The translations under genes were made by a program, and so were the position numbers. From positions 1-64,000 of the forward strand of contig NZ_JAKGCR010000012.1 of the NCBI RefSeq assembly GCF_022668875.1: a stretch of 64,000 bases of DNA, in the 5' to 3' direction. The notes under the pieces were generated by a model. It made no database searches and was not told where the DNA came from. It saw only the letters and a program-made list of their open reading frames with translations. Source of the stretch: Domibacillus sp. PGB-M46 (GTDB lineage: Bacteria > Bacillota > Bacilli > Bacillales > Domibacillaceae). Of the stretch, positions 18,233-27,785 are shown piece by piece. How positions within the stretch are numbered: the first letter of the stretch is position 1; each line of letters begins with the position of its first letter.

Positions 18233-19918
18233 ATGAAAAGCATACGAGGGAAATTATTTTTAGGTTTTGGAACTGTGATTATTTTGGTCGTTTTGATGGG
18301 ATTAATCATACACAATGTAGTGTCAGAGTTGAATGATGATATCGAAGAAGTAACAGGGGACTTTGTGCTCATTACACATATCGAACAAATGAATTCAAAT
18401 ATTTCACAAAGAATGTCATTAGTTAAGAGCTTGATACTTCACAATGATGAATCTTCTTTAGACTTATATGCCGAATACGCTAAAGAAAACAAAGAAATCC
18501 AAGATAATATTGAGAAGGTTTCCGATATTTCAAATAAAGAATTTTTAGATGACTTAATTGATCAAAGTACGGTTTGGGGCAGGGAAATTGATAACACCAT
18601 TATATCTGCTTTCCAAAACGGACAGCAGGAGGAGGCTTTAAACAAGCTTAGGGAATCATCAGAACCAGAAGCACAGGCAATTATAGCAGGTTTCAAAACG
18701 TATTCTGAGGAAATTATCAAGGAAACCCAGGCTGATAAAATTGAAATGGAGGGAGATGGGCGTTATATCGAGAAAGTCATTGCTATATCGGTCATGAGCG
18801 TTATTATACTGGCGATTTTAATCAGCTACATAATGTCGCAGCTAATTGTGAAGCCTATTCTGCAGGTAGTAAACGTACACCAAGAACTATCTAAAGGAAA
18901 TCTTAAGGTAGAAAAACTATCAATTAAGAGTCAAGACGAAGTAGGGGTTTTGGTTCGGTCCGTAAATGAGATGGCTGAAAAGCTTCGGTCTTTAATAAAA
19001 ATTCTAAAGAATTCTTCAGAAGAAATAGCTGCGTCTTCAGAAGAACTTTCGGCGAGTGTAGACAGTGTGGAATCATCGGCAAAAAATATAACAAACTCCA
19101 CTGAATATATCTCTGATTCTTCGGAAGAACACATGAAGCAAATACAAGAAGTAGCTGCTGCTATTGAGCAAATATCAGCAAATACTCAGCAAATCGCCGG
19201 AAATACGATAGAATTAAAAGCCCTGGCATCGAAAGCAACAGGTTCCTCATTAGAAGGTGAACAAACGGTAAATGATCTTGCTGCTAAGATGAATGATATT
19301 CATAAAGTGGTCTTAAATATTTCCCAGTCTATTAAAAGGCTCCACACTCGATCAAGCGAAATTGGGAACATTTCAGGAATTATCTCCAGCATTTCTAACC
19401 AAACAAACCTGCTTGCTTTAAATGCGGCGATTGAGGCGGCTAGAGCAGGTGAAAGCGGAAAAGGTTTTGCTGTAGTTGCAGATGAGGTACGAAAATTAGC
19501 TGCTGAATCTAACCAGTCAGCTGCACAAATATCTGAATTAATAGGCTCTATACAGGAAGAAGTTGACTACGCTAATCAAGTAATTAAGGAAGGTACAAAC
19601 CAGGTTGAAGATGGGCTGGAAAGAAGCAGAGAAGCTGAATCGAGGTTCATCGATATTAAAGAATCCATTCAGCATGTTTTTGTAAATATTGAAGCTGTTG
19701 CTGCAACGATAGAGCAAGTTGCCTCGGGAGGCAATGCGATTGTTTCAACTGTTGATCAAACAAAGGATTCTATTAAAATGAATGTGGAGCAAACTGAAAC
19801 TAACTTATCTTCTGTTGAAGAACAATTATCCGTAATAAGTGAGTTAAACCTTTCAGCACGATCATTAACGGACTTGGCAGTTGAATTGCAAGATGAAGTA
19901 GGGAAATTTACTATATAA
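18233..19918 (+). CDS. methyl-accepting chemotaxis protein
   Basis: A 561-residue chemoreceptor: TM1 (about 8-28), a four-helix-bundle-type sensor domain (about 29-180), TM2 (about 182-206), HAMP, and a signalling domain whose tip [19 protein letters not shown] is followed by [20 protein letters not shown] chose ATG 18233 (MKSIRGK) because AGGAG at 18218 is at good spacing; earlier in-frame starts give an implausible N-terminus. It differs from the other two receptors in the sensor part, so the three are not recent duplicates. Confidence 0.92.
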   Translation: MKSIRGKLFLGFGTVIILVVLMGLIIHNVVSELNDDIEEVTGDFVLITHIEQMNSNISQRMSLVKSLILHNDESSLDLYAEYAKENKEIQDNIEKVSDISNKEFLDDLIDQSTVWGREIDNTIISAFQNGQQEEALNKLRESSEPEAQAIIAGFKTYSEEIIKETQADKIEMEGDGRYIEKVIAISVMSVIILAILISYIMSQLIVKPILQVVNVHQELSKGNLKVEKLSIKSQDEVGVLVRSVNEMAEKLRSLIKILKNSSEEIAASSEELSASVDSVESSAKNITNSTEYISDSSEEHMKQIQEVAAAIEQISANTQQIAGNTIELKALASKATGSSLEGEQTVNDLAAKMNDIHKVVLNISQSIKRLHTRSSEIGNISGIISSISNQTNLLALNAAIEAARAGESGKGFAVVADEVRKLAAESNQSAAQISELIGSIQEEVDYANQVIKEGTNQVEDGLERSREAESRFIDIKESIQHVFVNIEAVAATIEQVASGGNAIVSTVDQTKDSIKMNVEQTETNLSSVEEQLSVISELNLSARSLTDLAVELQDEVGKFTI

Positions 19919-20020
19919 ATCGCTAGCCAATCCGTTAGTAATTTGATCCAAAGGCTTCTTTGGGGCCCGTATCCTTCAGGAGTTTAGAGAGTAATCAATG
20001 CTAGTAGAAAAGTACAAAAT

Positions 20021-20057
20021 GGCGCCCTCTAAATCGAAGAGGGCGCCTTTTATATTT
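20021..20057. terminator. strong GC hairpin terminator
   Basis: GGCGCCCTC pairs with GAGGGCGCC, with T-rich sequence on one side and A-rich on the other. It may end transcription from both directions between the chemoreceptor and the GGDEF relic. Confidence 0.75.
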
Positions 20058-20062
20058 TAAGA

Positions 20063-20335
20063 CTAACTAACAAACCATCTGTTTCTTCCTGTTTCTTTCG
20101 CTTGATAGAGCGCTTTGTCCGCTTTTTCCAATACATGTTCTATTGATTCCTGTTTATATTCCTCTAATCCTACAGTAAGGGTCATTGGTATGGATACGAG
20201 TGAGGGTGATTCTACCTGCTTGCGAATACGTTTAATTATGATTATTCCATCTTCTAGAGACGTATTGATAAGAGTCAGCATAAACTCCCTACCTCCGACC
20301 CGTGCAACCAAGTCCGAAAAAATGATATGTGGGAC
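20063..20335 (-). pseudogene. C-terminal fragment of a diguanylate cyclase
   Basis: Encodes only the last third of a GGDEF domain (RVGGREFML..., ADKALYQAKETGRNRW). The active-site motif is altered to GGREF and everything upstream is missing, so it is inactive. It abuts the stop codon of the next upstream gene, which suggests a deletion junction. Confidence 0.75.
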
Positions 20336-20336
20336 A

Positions 20337-21209
20337 TTACGTTATGATAGAATATATCGAATGAAAAGGAATTACTTTTATTTCTTTTTTTACTGTGAGA
20401 AGGGTTAGTGATTCCTTATCAACTTCTTGAACAATACCCTGCTCTTTTTTTTCTAAAAGCATAACCGTTATTTTTTTGTCTACTAGATGCAATAAAAAAA
20501 TAGGTAGTGTCATCTTGAAAAAAAGCTGAATTAATTCAGGAGAAGAGGCTACTGTTTCTCCAAAATTAAATGTAATAGACCTTCGCAAGCAGGGATCAAT
20601 ATTCAGCAATCCCGGTTCATTTGTAGGCTGGGTGAAACGGCTAATAGACTTAATGGAATGAACTTTTGAAAGTGGAATGATAATGTCATTTTCTTTTTTC
20701 TTTAATAAAACAAAATCACGGCCAACTAAGTGAACACGTCCATAACATTTTCTAACAAGAGCTTTACTTTTAACAACATGCTTGTTTTTTAGAAATTTTT
20801 TACTGCGTTTTATCCTGGTGACTAAGTTCCTCATCATCTTTCTCTTCCAGACTGACTTTTTCCTCTTATTAGATACTTTCCTAACCGTCTTCTTCTCTGT
20901 GTCCAATTTTTCTCTTCTGTCTATTACTATCTCCACCCATTGACCGGTTAAGCCTTCGAAGGATCTGACCCGCCCTTCCTTTGGCTGCTTATTAGATAAA
21001 GCTAAATTCAGCAATAACTCGTTTGCTCTCTCAATCTTTTCCTCAAGTGCTCGCTGCCGTTCTTCTGGAAGACATGTAGAAGGGGAAGGGAATTTAGGCG
21101 TATCTAAACGTTTTGGACAGCATTCTTCAGGGATGCAAAAATCATCATGTGTGCCTGGAGGGATAAACCCCGGACAACAAAAATCTTTGGAATTGTTTTT
21201 CCTATTCAC
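20337..21209 (-). CDS. Cys-rich, basic spore-coat-like protein with LSm-like segments
   Basis: A 290-residue protein. The N-terminus is Cys/Pro-rich (CCPGFIPPG, CIPEECCP), the middle (about 100-175) is extremely Lys/Arg-rich, and two C-terminal stretches (YGRVHLVGRDFVLLKKKEND... and GIVQEVDKESLTLLTVKKE...) have the strand-turn-strand look of small LSm-like barrels seen in Bacillus spore-coat proteins. GTG 21209 is preceded by an ideal AAAGGAGGTGAT; the longer frame to 21293 is unlikely. Its neighbours on the other side belong to the Mn-oxidase region. A role in the spore coat is inference. Confidence 0.65.
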   Translation of the reverse strand: MNRKNNSKDFCCPGFIPPGTHDDFCIPEECCPKRLDTPKFPSPSTCLPEERQRALEEKIERANELLLNLALSNKQPKEGRVRSFEGLTGQWVEIVIDRREKLDTEKKTVRKVSNKRKKSVWKRKMMRNLVTRIKRSKKFLKNKHVVKSKALVRKCYGRVHLVGRDFVLLKKKENDIIIPLSKVHSIKSISRFTQPTNEPGLLNIDPCLRRSITFNFGETVASSPELIQLFFKMTLPIFLLHLVDKKITVMLLEKKEQGIVQEVDKESLTLLTVKKEIKVIPFHSIYSIIT

Positions 21210-21293
21210 TCCATCACCTCCTTTCTGACAGATTAAACTTTTCCTCTTAAATATATAACTTTGGTTTATTACTAGTTTATGTGAACGGTTCAT

Positions 21294-21532
21294 AGATGTT
21301 ACTTTATGGAAGATTAATAGGCAAGCTTTTATTTGAATTTTCGCTCGAAAGGGGCCATTGCTTATTCAGATATATGGAGTCAGCATAAAATGATGGCAAG
21401 CTTATAAAAACAGACAGGCTTAATAAAAGATTGTTTAATATTGAGACTTAGCAAGATATTATTAAAATCTTTTTCCTGTCAAACTGATATAGGCTCAATA
21501 AAGTTAATCTTAAAACAAAGGAGGGAAAGATA
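21294..21532. promoter_or_regulatory. divergent intergenic region
   Basis: About 320 bp between the two start codons separate two divergent spore-coat-like genes and must hold both promoters. I cannot identify sigma-E or sigma-K elements with confidence. Confidence 0.35.
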
Positions 21533-22096
21533 GTGAGCACACAACATTGTGGCTTCAAAGGCGGCTTTAAACACAATGATTTCGGCTTGCATGATCACCA
21601 CTTTTTTCACCACCAGCACCATTCATGCGGCTGTAAAGGCTTTAAGCACAATGATTTCGGCCTGCATGATCACCACTTTTTTCACCACCAGCACCATTCA
21701 TGCAGCTGTAAAGGCTTTAAGCACAATGATTTCGGCCTGCATGATCATCAATTTTTTCACCACCAGCACCATTCATGCGGCGGCTGTAAAGACTTTAAGC
21801 ACAATGATTTTCTCCATGATCATCACTGTCTGTGCGATGACCGTTTCCGCTTTCGCTTGAGCGGGTTAAGAAGCAGCATGGCGTTTCGTTTCCGGCAGCT
21901 GATCGGTGAGCGGGTTAAGGTTGCCCTTGAAGAAGAAAAGATTGTTCAGGGAAAAATTATTTTTGTAGGCAACGATTTTATTGAGATTGTTGTAAAAGTG
22001 AAAAAAGAGAAACATAAGCATGAATTTAAGAAAAAAGTGTTCCTTGTCCAATTTGATGAAATCAAGTGGGTAGAACGGCTTGACAATTTCTGCTGA
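21533..22096 (+). CDS. His/Cys-repeat protein with LSm-like C-terminal domain
   Basis: A 187-residue protein. Residues about 11-110 are four tandem 25-26-residue repeats with the pattern GFKHNDFGLHDHHFFHHQHH then SCGCK; each has about 8 His and 2 Cys, a strong metal-ligand composition. Unit starts fall at 21563, 21638, 21713 and 21791, so three units are close to identical at DNA level. Residues about 120-187 form a barrel-like domain (GERVKVALEEEKIVQGKIIFVGNDFIEIVV). GTG 21533 follows AAAGGAGGG. It is convergent with the mnxGFE operon. Binding of Mn or Cu on the spore surface is a reasonable inference, not shown. Confidence 0.75.
   Translation: MSTQHCGFKGGFKHNDFGLHDHHFFHHQHHSCGCKGFKHNDFGLHDHHFFHHQHHSCSCKGFKHNDFGLHDHQFFHHQHHSCGGCKDFKHNDFLHDHHCLCDDRFRFRLSGLRSSMAFRFRQLIGERVKVALEEEKIVQGKIIFVGNDFIEIVVKVKKEKHKHEFKKKVFLVQFDEIKWVERLDNFC
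21563..21850 (+). repeat. 75-bp tandem coding repeat
   Basis: Four units (75, 75, 78 bp and a shorter last one) inside the His-rich gene. The first three are nearly identical, so the copy number could vary by recombination. Confidence 0.85.
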
Positions 22097-22108
22097 CAAG
22101 CTGTATGG

Positions 22109-22142
22109 AAAAAGCGGCATTCCGAGGGAATACCGCTTTTTA
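22109..22142. terminator. convergent terminator
   Basis: AAAAGCGG-ATTCC pairs with GGAAT-CCGCTTTTT between the convergent His-repeat gene and mnxG. Confidence 0.75.
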
Positions 22143-22178
22143 TAAGGGAAAGAAATAAATCGCCTCGTTGGGTAAATA

Positions 22179-25100
22179 TCAATTCGACAAAGGGGGCAAA
22201 TGGGGCTGTACTTTGCTGTGAACCCGCATAATTCCCCACATCCCCTGTTCGATATCCCAGCGAATGTTGCCGGCCCGGTACATATAATCACCCGGGTAGT
22301 TGTATGTTCCTCCAGCGCCGCCGATTAAGTGCAGATCTTCCGTTACACCTACAACCATATGGCCTGTATATGAATCAATACGGGATTCAGTGTCTCTCGG
22401 ATCGAATTTCCAGTTGTGTCCGTGAATATGGAAGGTGTGCGCTCTTCTGCGTTCGGAAGGGGTGGTAAGCCGGACAACAACGGGATCACCAGGATACGCT
22501 TCAAAAACAGGCGTGGCCGGATCACCATGAACCTCTGAACTAAATAAGTCACCTAAAACAGGGTGTTTTCTGAAGCGGTTAATGAGCCGTTCCGTCCGGT
22601 AATTAAAGCCGCGTGACCCGAAATCATAGGTGTCTACTTCATCGTCTTCAGGGTCGGGTTCTGGAATCACGCCGTCAAGCGGATCGATAATGACTTTGCC
22701 GTGCTTATCTTCTAAACGAACACCGTCATGCATCACCAGCACAAATTCTCTAAATCCGCCTTCGCTAAACGGATTCTTGAGAACGACGTTTGTGCCCGTC
22801 TGGACAGGTTCCAGCGTATAAGGATCATGGTATGTTGTAAACCGCGGTTCCGCGATAAAAGCCCCGAACGTTCCAAAGGAGCGGTGGTTGCGCAAATCAG
22901 CCATATCCCACATGGCGCAGGTGCCCATGGACTCCTGTACATGCCAGCGGTACGTAATCGTCTCACCAGGCCCGACTGTTTGATCGGGATTAAAACCGAC
23001 GGTGCCGCCGCTTGAAGTGGTCACATCATAGTCCAGCATATTGACATGAAGGGAAATCCGCAGGGACGGCGGGTAAAAAGCCTGCTCTTTTACCGGCGGA
23101 TAAGGATGAATGCCATCCGGGAACGGGAATAAGTCAAACTTGAGCCGGCTGGTCAAGGTAACTTCGACTAAATCACCAGAATTACCCCTTAGTACAAGCG
23201 GCTCCGGGTTTTTTTTGCCTGACAGAATATCATCCACGTCTTCTTCTAAAGCAAACACGATGCCAAATGGGTCATGGTCTCCAAACGAGTTGTATTTAAT
23301 CGGCGTTTGAAAAGCAACAACACTATAGCGGCGAATCGGCGCATTATGTGCTGCTTCAGGCGGCAGGGTAGACTGCGGATCGGCAGGGGCTGGCGGTTTT
23401 CCTGTTACTTCAGGCAGCGGTTTTGTTCTTGGCGCGGGCAAAGGCCGGTCAGACAGCGGGATTAAATCCTCTACTTCCTGATCGTATGCGCGAACAAGTC
23501 CCCACGTGCCGTTCCAGATATCCTCTTCTGTTTCAAAAGCCCACAAATAATCTCCGGCTCTTGGAATATCCATTTCAAACGTAAAAGACTCTGAAATGCC
23601 GATATGCTGCTGCGACCGCATCTGGGAATCATTGCTCGGCCTTTCTGATCTCCACCTCAAACCGTGCAGATTAAAGCTGTGCGATTCCTCATGGGCACCC
23701 TGCAGAAGCCGAATGCGGATAGAATCTCCTTCATAAGCCCGGAAAACCGGGGTGAGGGGATCTCCATTTACATAAGAGCTGAACGAGTACGCAGGATCAC
23801 AGTCTTTCCCAAGCCGGAACTGCAGTGGCTCGTTTTTATAATTGACCGCAAAAATACCAGGATCGTCCTGTGAGCCAGGAAACTTCGGTGGCTGAATCGG
23901 ACAGCCGTCTTTATCAAATAATAAAGCGAAATCCTGGACAAACAGTGCAAAGTCGCGGTAATCAGCGATCAATGGGTGGCGGACGGTAACTTCGGCTCCC
24001 TTATCCGTTTCTTCACCTGTTTTAGAATCCAAAAATTGAGAAAAGCGCGGCTGTACAACAATGGTTCCAAAAACGCCATGCTGCTGATGGGAAACAGGGA
24101 ACAAATGATCATGAACGAAAAAGGCTTTTAATTCCGTATCGGCAAAATATTCATACCGAATCGTTTCATCCGGTAAAATCGAGCTGTCATAATTCCACCC
24201 TACGTTAGCGCCATCGCCTACAAGAACATCAAATTTCACAAAATGAATATGGAACCCGGTCTCGTACGCTCGGGTCACCAGCTGAAAAGCATCGCCGTCG
24301 AGAATATGAGGGAGGCGATTGGTGAAATTAATCCGAATACACGTACCGGCAGATACATGCAAAACAAGCGGTTCCGGTTCTTTTTTTCCGGACAGCACAT
24401 CATCTACATCTTCATCCCGTACATAGATTCTTCCTTTTGGGTCATACCAGCCTTGTTTGTTATAAACAATTGGCAATTCAATTATTGAGATATTGAACTC
24501 CTCGACAACCGGATTTGTCATGCACGGATCTGTAAAAACAGCCCCCGGTCTGGCATTTGGGACAGCGGCGTTTTTCTCAAGCTCCGTCATGTCCCGGCCG
24601 CCGACAATACCGAGAGGCGGCCGTGGCGCCTTGCAGCCGACTTTTCCGGGAATGAAGTTCGGGAATCCCGGCCTTTCTTTTGTCGGGCGCGGCGGGGCAG
24701 GGCGGTCCGGCAGCGGCTGAAGCGGTGCGATCGGCGTGCCGTTCGGATAGCACTGGCTCCCGTCCTGCAATGTGTCAAAAATGCGATTCATCCCCCACAT
24801 CCCGGCTTCGAAGTGTGGATACAAATGACAGTGGATAATCACATCGCCGATTGTACCAGGCAGACTCCCAAGTCCGTACAAAGGCTGAATGCTGTAGTGG
24901 GACTGCGGGCTGATCGCCTGCGCATCCACAATCTCAGACTGAATGTTATTTGCGTCTCTAAGCCATTGGTGCGCATGGTAGTGAAAGACGTGTGTTTCTT
25001 TGGCAGCTGCATGGATCAGGCGGATCACAGCCGGATCATCCCGGTATCCGCGCAGAATCGGCGTTGCAGGATCGCCAAACACCCAGGAATCATGGTGGAC

Positions 25101-25832
25101 TTCCTCCCCGTCAACTTCGGGAGAGACAACCCCTTCTTCCACCAGCTTTAAGCGGTTATGAAGGGGATCATACCGGTAGTTGACACCGTGAAATGATTCG
25201 GCTTCCTGATTGGTCATCGGGTTCAGCGGCCGGTTGCCCGTTAAATCATCCACTTCCATTTCATCATGGAAAAACCATGCATACTCACGGAAGGAGGGAA
25301 GGAAAGAATGGTGAATATCCGCAAACACGCCGCTGTTGATCGGTCCGCCCGTAACGGGGTCCGTCCACCAGGAGCCTCTTCTTTCAACAAGCAGTGTGCC
25401 GAAAAGGCCCTGGATACTGGAGCCTTCTTCAGTGCTCGATACATTGCCGACATCGGTGAAAAAACAAATGCCTTCAAACGTGGCCTCCAGCCTGTAGAGA
25501 AGCTTTTCACCGCATTTGGCCAGTGAGCTTGGATTAAAGCCGACATTGGCTCCGTCCGAGGTCAGTACGTCATAGTCAAGGTCCTGAAAATGCATGCCCG
25601 CTGCAAAAGGAAGCTGATTTTCGAAAAGAATTTCAACCGTATCCCCTTCGTTCGCCCTGATCGTCAGCGGCTGCACCAGGTCTACGGGGGTAAAGGGGTT
25701 TTTACGGATCAGCTCTTTTACCTTTTCTTCATTTTCCTTCAACACATACATCTGTCCATCCGGGTTATGGTCGCCAAAATTGTTTACCACCATCCGGATG
25801 GGAATCGCGACTACATGATAACGACGTATCAT
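22179..25832 (-). CDS. mnxG: MnxG-type multicopper Mn(II) oxidase (copy 1)
   Basis: A 1217-residue multicopper oxidase, the exact length class of MnxG, the spore Mn(II) oxidase of marine Bacillus, and far larger than laccases or CotA (about 500). The chain contains repeated cupredoxin domains, each recurring as GDxxxVxxxN...HxHxxDxDV...DGANVG. Copper sites: HVFHYHAHQW (281-290), HCHLYPHFEAGMWG (334-347, type 1 and trinuclear ligands), HDHLF, HSFNLHGLRW and HTFHIHGHNW. It would oxidise Mn(II) to Mn(IV) oxide with O2 in complex with MnxE and MnxF. mnxF ends 14 bp upstream. A second, very similar copy is at 42607-46254. Confidence 0.92.
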   Translation of the reverse strand: MIRRYHVVAIPIRMVVNNFGDHNPDGQMYVLKENEEKVKELIRKNPFTPVDLVQPLTIRANEGDTVEILFENQLPFAAGMHFQDLDYDVLTSDGANVGFNPSSLAKCGEKLLYRLEATFEGICFFTDVGNVSSTEEGSSIQGLFGTLLVERRGSWWTDPVTGGPINSGVFADIHHSFLPSFREYAWFFHDEMEVDDLTGNRPLNPMTNQEAESFHGVNYRYDPLHNRLKLVEEGVVSPEVDGEEVHHDSWVFGDPATPILRGYRDDPAVIRLIHAAAKETHVFHYHAHQWLRDANNIQSEIVDAQAISPQSHYSIQPLYGLGSLPGTIGDVIIHCHLYPHFEAGMWGMNRIFDTLQDGSQCYPNGTPIAPLQPLPDRPAPPRPTKERPGFPNFIPGKVGCKAPRPPLGIVGGRDMTELEKNAAVPNARPGAVFTDPCMTNPVVEEFNISIIELPIVYNKQGWYDPKGRIYVRDEDVDDVLSGKKEPEPLVLHVSAGTCIRINFTNRLPHILDGDAFQLVTRAYETGFHIHFVKFDVLVGDGANVGWNYDSSILPDETIRYEYFADTELKAFFVHDHLFPVSHQQHGVFGTIVVQPRFSQFLDSKTGEETDKGAEVTVRHPLIADYRDFALFVQDFALLFDKDGCPIQPPKFPGSQDDPGIFAVNYKNEPLQFRLGKDCDPAYSFSSYVNGDPLTPVFRAYEGDSIRIRLLQGAHEESHSFNLHGLRWRSERPSNDSQMRSQQHIGISESFTFEMDIPRAGDYLWAFETEEDIWNGTWGLVRAYDQEVEDLIPLSDRPLPAPRTKPLPEVTGKPPAPADPQSTLPPEAAHNAPIRRYSVVAFQTPIKYNSFGDHDPFGIVFALEEDVDDILSGKKNPEPLVLRGNSGDLVEVTLTSRLKFDLFPFPDGIHPYPPVKEQAFYPPSLRISLHVNMLDYDVTTSSGGTVGFNPDQTVGPGETITYRWHVQESMGTCAMWDMADLRNHRSFGTFGAFIAEPRFTTYHDPYTLEPVQTGTNVVLKNPFSEGGFREFVLVMHDGVRLEDKHGKVIIDPLDGVIPEPDPEDDEVDTYDFGSRGFNYRTERLINRFRKHPVLGDLFSSEVHGDPATPVFEAYPGDPVVVRLTTPSERRRAHTFHIHGHNWKFDPRDTESRIDSYTGHMVVGVTEDLHLIGGAGGTYNYPGDYMYRAGNIRWDIEQGMWGIMRVHSKVQPHLPPLSN

Positions 25833-25846
25833 CGTTTTCCTCCTCG

Positions 25847-26143
25847 TTACAGCATGTCATTTAACTCCGGGATGCGCGGATCACCGGGAAACTCGATATA
25901 AAACACTTCGATATTGTCAATATGAATGAGCCAGTTCCGGTTTTCAAGCTGGGCAAAATGGGTCGTTTCGACTGCAAGCTCCACCTGGTCTCCTATCAAG
26001 GAAACAATTTCACCGATAAACATAAAGGGATAGGAAGGGGTCAATATAAAAGCCCTCTGTCCAATAGAGGCTCTAAAATAATCCACCAGCGCCATATCGT
26101 GCATAACATTATGAGAATATGAAGCGGAACGGCTTAGCGTCAT
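25847..26143 (-). CDS. mnxF: MnxF-like subunit (copy 1)
   Basis: A 98-residue small protein with conserved MHDMALVDYFRASIG and a barrel-like core (AFILTPSYPFMFIGEIVSLIGDQVEL). In Mn-oxidising Bacillus the small subunits MnxE and MnxF associate with MnxG, and gene order E-F-G matches here. AAAGGAAG precedes ATG 26143. The copy at 46270-46566 has the same length and near-identical sequence. The subunit name rests on position and size. Confidence 0.8.
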   Translation of the reverse strand: MTLSRSASYSHNVMHDMALVDYFRASIGQRAFILTPSYPFMFIGEIVSLIGDQVELAVETTHFAQLENRNWLIHIDNIEVFYIEFPGDPRIPELNDML

Positions 26144-26169
26144 TTTTTACACTTCCTTTCTTCCTGATT

Positions 26170-26607
26170 TTAAATAAGCGGGAACCGCTCACTGCAGTCA
26201 AAACAAGGTGTCAGCCGGGCAATTTTTTCAAGTGGAATGGACAGCGGCAGCGGAAACTGGAAAAATGGAGCATTTAAAATTTTAATGGTGACCGGATCAA
26301 TCGTCAGGTGGCTTCTCTCTACTTCAACAATCGGTCCGCAAAAAATAGGCCTGGATGTCTGGCCGAGCAAATTTAGTTGAGACGCTTCGGTAACAATTAA
26401 CACACTTTCGCCCATCAAATGAGTTAACTCTTCGAAAAGTTCGTTATCCTGTTCCTCTACATCCTCATCTTCATCATCTATTTCTCCAATCTCTTCCTCG
26501 TCTTTTTCCTCATCCTTAGTGTTTTCGTTCTTCAGCACTGCCGTTTCATTTTCCTCGGCAGGTAGGTTTTCCTCTTGTTTTTCTTTTTCATTCCGTCTGT
26601 TGCGCAT
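26170..26607 (-). CDS. mnxE: MnxE-like subunit with acidic N-terminal extension
   Basis: A 145-residue protein. The first ~55 residues are Glu/Asp/Lys-rich and probably disordered; the rest (LMGESVLIVTEASQLNLLG...IVEVERSHLTIDP) resembles the MnxF fold. First gene of the operon before mnxF (26 bp gap) and mnxG. GGAGAG lies before ATG 26607. The acidic tail could bind Mn(II). There is no counterpart in the second mnx locus. The assignment as MnxE is by position. Confidence 0.6.
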   Translation of the reverse strand: MRNRRNEKEKQEENLPAEENETAVLKNENTKDEEKDEEEIGEIDDEDEDVEEQDNELFEELTHLMGESVLIVTEASQLNLLGQTSRPIFCGPIVEVERSHLTIDPVTIKILNAPFFQFPLPLSIPLEKIARLTPCFDCSERFPLI

Positions 26608-26663
26608 GCTGTCTCTCCTTTACTAAAAAGAACTCGCCGGCAGGACATGTGAAGGGTGAGGCA

Positions 26664-26795
26664 TTGACTGCCACAATTTTCATTATTCTAGGTGTATCAG
26701 CGTATCGGGAAAAGAGCAATCATTTAAAAAAATGGTCCAAGAAACTAATTGGTAAATTATTGGATAAGACTAAAGAAGCGTATGCAGCAGGCTGA
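26664..26795 (+). CDS. possible 43-residue membrane peptide or gene tail
   Basis: Starting at TTG 26664 behind GGGTGAGG: a hydrophobic segment (TATIFIILGVSAY) then a basic helix (HLKKWSKKLIGKLLDKTKEAYAAG). It may be a small protein or the end of a lost gene. Divergent from mnxE. Confidence 0.3.
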   Translation: MTATIFIILGVSAYREKSNHLKKWSKKLIGKLLDKTKEAYAAG

Positions 26796-27380
26796 TGTAA
26801 TATTCTGGATTTTCAATTCATTTTCCTCATTATTCGAGCGAAACTAAACAACCAGCCGCCGACTGCGTAGCGGAATTTGGCTCGTTAAAAGGTGTTTTTA
26901 GCCCTGTCCCAAAAGTTCCTCAGCCTATATTTCCATTATCCCAGGTGCCGTAACGGAAAGAATGTATGAGCCCGGTTCATTATCGGACTTATGCCCGGAA
27001 AGTTTCTTAATAGTTGTGTCCAGCTCTTTGTGTCGGGATAGATCCTTTATGTACGAGAAGAAGTAAGGGCTAACCTGCTTACTTCTTCTTAAAGCAATGT
27101 ATGTGTCGACTGGGTTCTTGATACAAAAAACAGCCAGGCTAAGCCCGGCTGCAACAAATGATTTTGATGCTGACGGTCATGCGATTTTCAAAGAGAGAAT
27201 AGGTCATTGTCGACGGTGGAGGCAAGCCAGCCTCCCGGGTTTGCTTGTTCCGAAGAAAGCCTCAAGATCGGGAGCGGCCAGCAAGTCGCGGTAATAAAAT
27301 ATAAAACAGGGAGAGTGGAGTCGGAGGGCAGACATTATTAAGTAAACATCTTTAGGAGAGAAACAAGTAAAAAAGCCTAA
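26796..27380. other. gene-free stretch
   Basis: No convincing gene. A 65-residue open frame (27097-27294) has no ribosome site and no family features. Confidence 0.4.
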
Positions 27381-27415
27381 TCTCTATTAATTTAGAAATT
27401 AGGCTTTTTTGTTTT
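27380..27415. terminator. hairpin terminator
   Basis: AAAAGCCTAATC/T pairs with AAATTAGGCTTTTT; it lies immediately behind the tagO relic (minus strand) and could act on both strands. Confidence 0.7.
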
Positions 27416-27785
27416 TTAACGGCTGCCCGTCAACCTTCTATACAACGTTAAAATAGGTTTATATTGTCTATGTACAATCCCTATAAGTTCAGCGGAAATT
27501 TCAATTACTATTAAAAGGCCAAAAATAATCAAGACTGAACCCCAAAGAGTCGCCCCTGACAGCAGTATGGCACTTATACTAAATAGAATGCCAAATGTAT
27601 AAATCGCTAATACTATATTACGATGGGAAAGACCAAGCGTTAGCAGTCTATGGTGCAGATGAGCTTTATCAGGTGCTAATATTGGCTTTTTATTGACAAT
27701 GCGCCTAATAATCGCAAAAGCTGTATCAAAGACCGGAAACCCAAAATAAGAGAGGAATATTAGAAATAACGGAAAGAGATCCTTT
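27416..27785 (-). pseudogene. tagO: C-terminal fragment of TagO/WecA-like glycosyltransferase
   Basis: The minus strand encodes about 120 residues with VFDTAFAIIRR and PDKAHLHHRLL, the conserved cytoplasmic loop of undecaprenyl-phosphate GlcNAc-1-phosphate transferases, then two membrane segments and a stop at 27416-27418. The first ~230 residues (catalytic Asp pair) are missing. The frame is intact within the fragment, so the loss is a simple 5' truncation. Confidence 0.8.

Noticed and set aside
21563-21850. Regular 75-bp repeats resembling a CRISPR array
   Set aside because: The whole unit repeats without unique spacers, and the frame codes a His/Cys-rich protein throughout with a good start and stop.
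22630-25901. Many plus-strand open frames opposite mnxG (also 43126-45948 opposite copy 2)
   Set aside because: They are complements of the conserved oxidase frame, lack ribosome sites and have no independent protein features.
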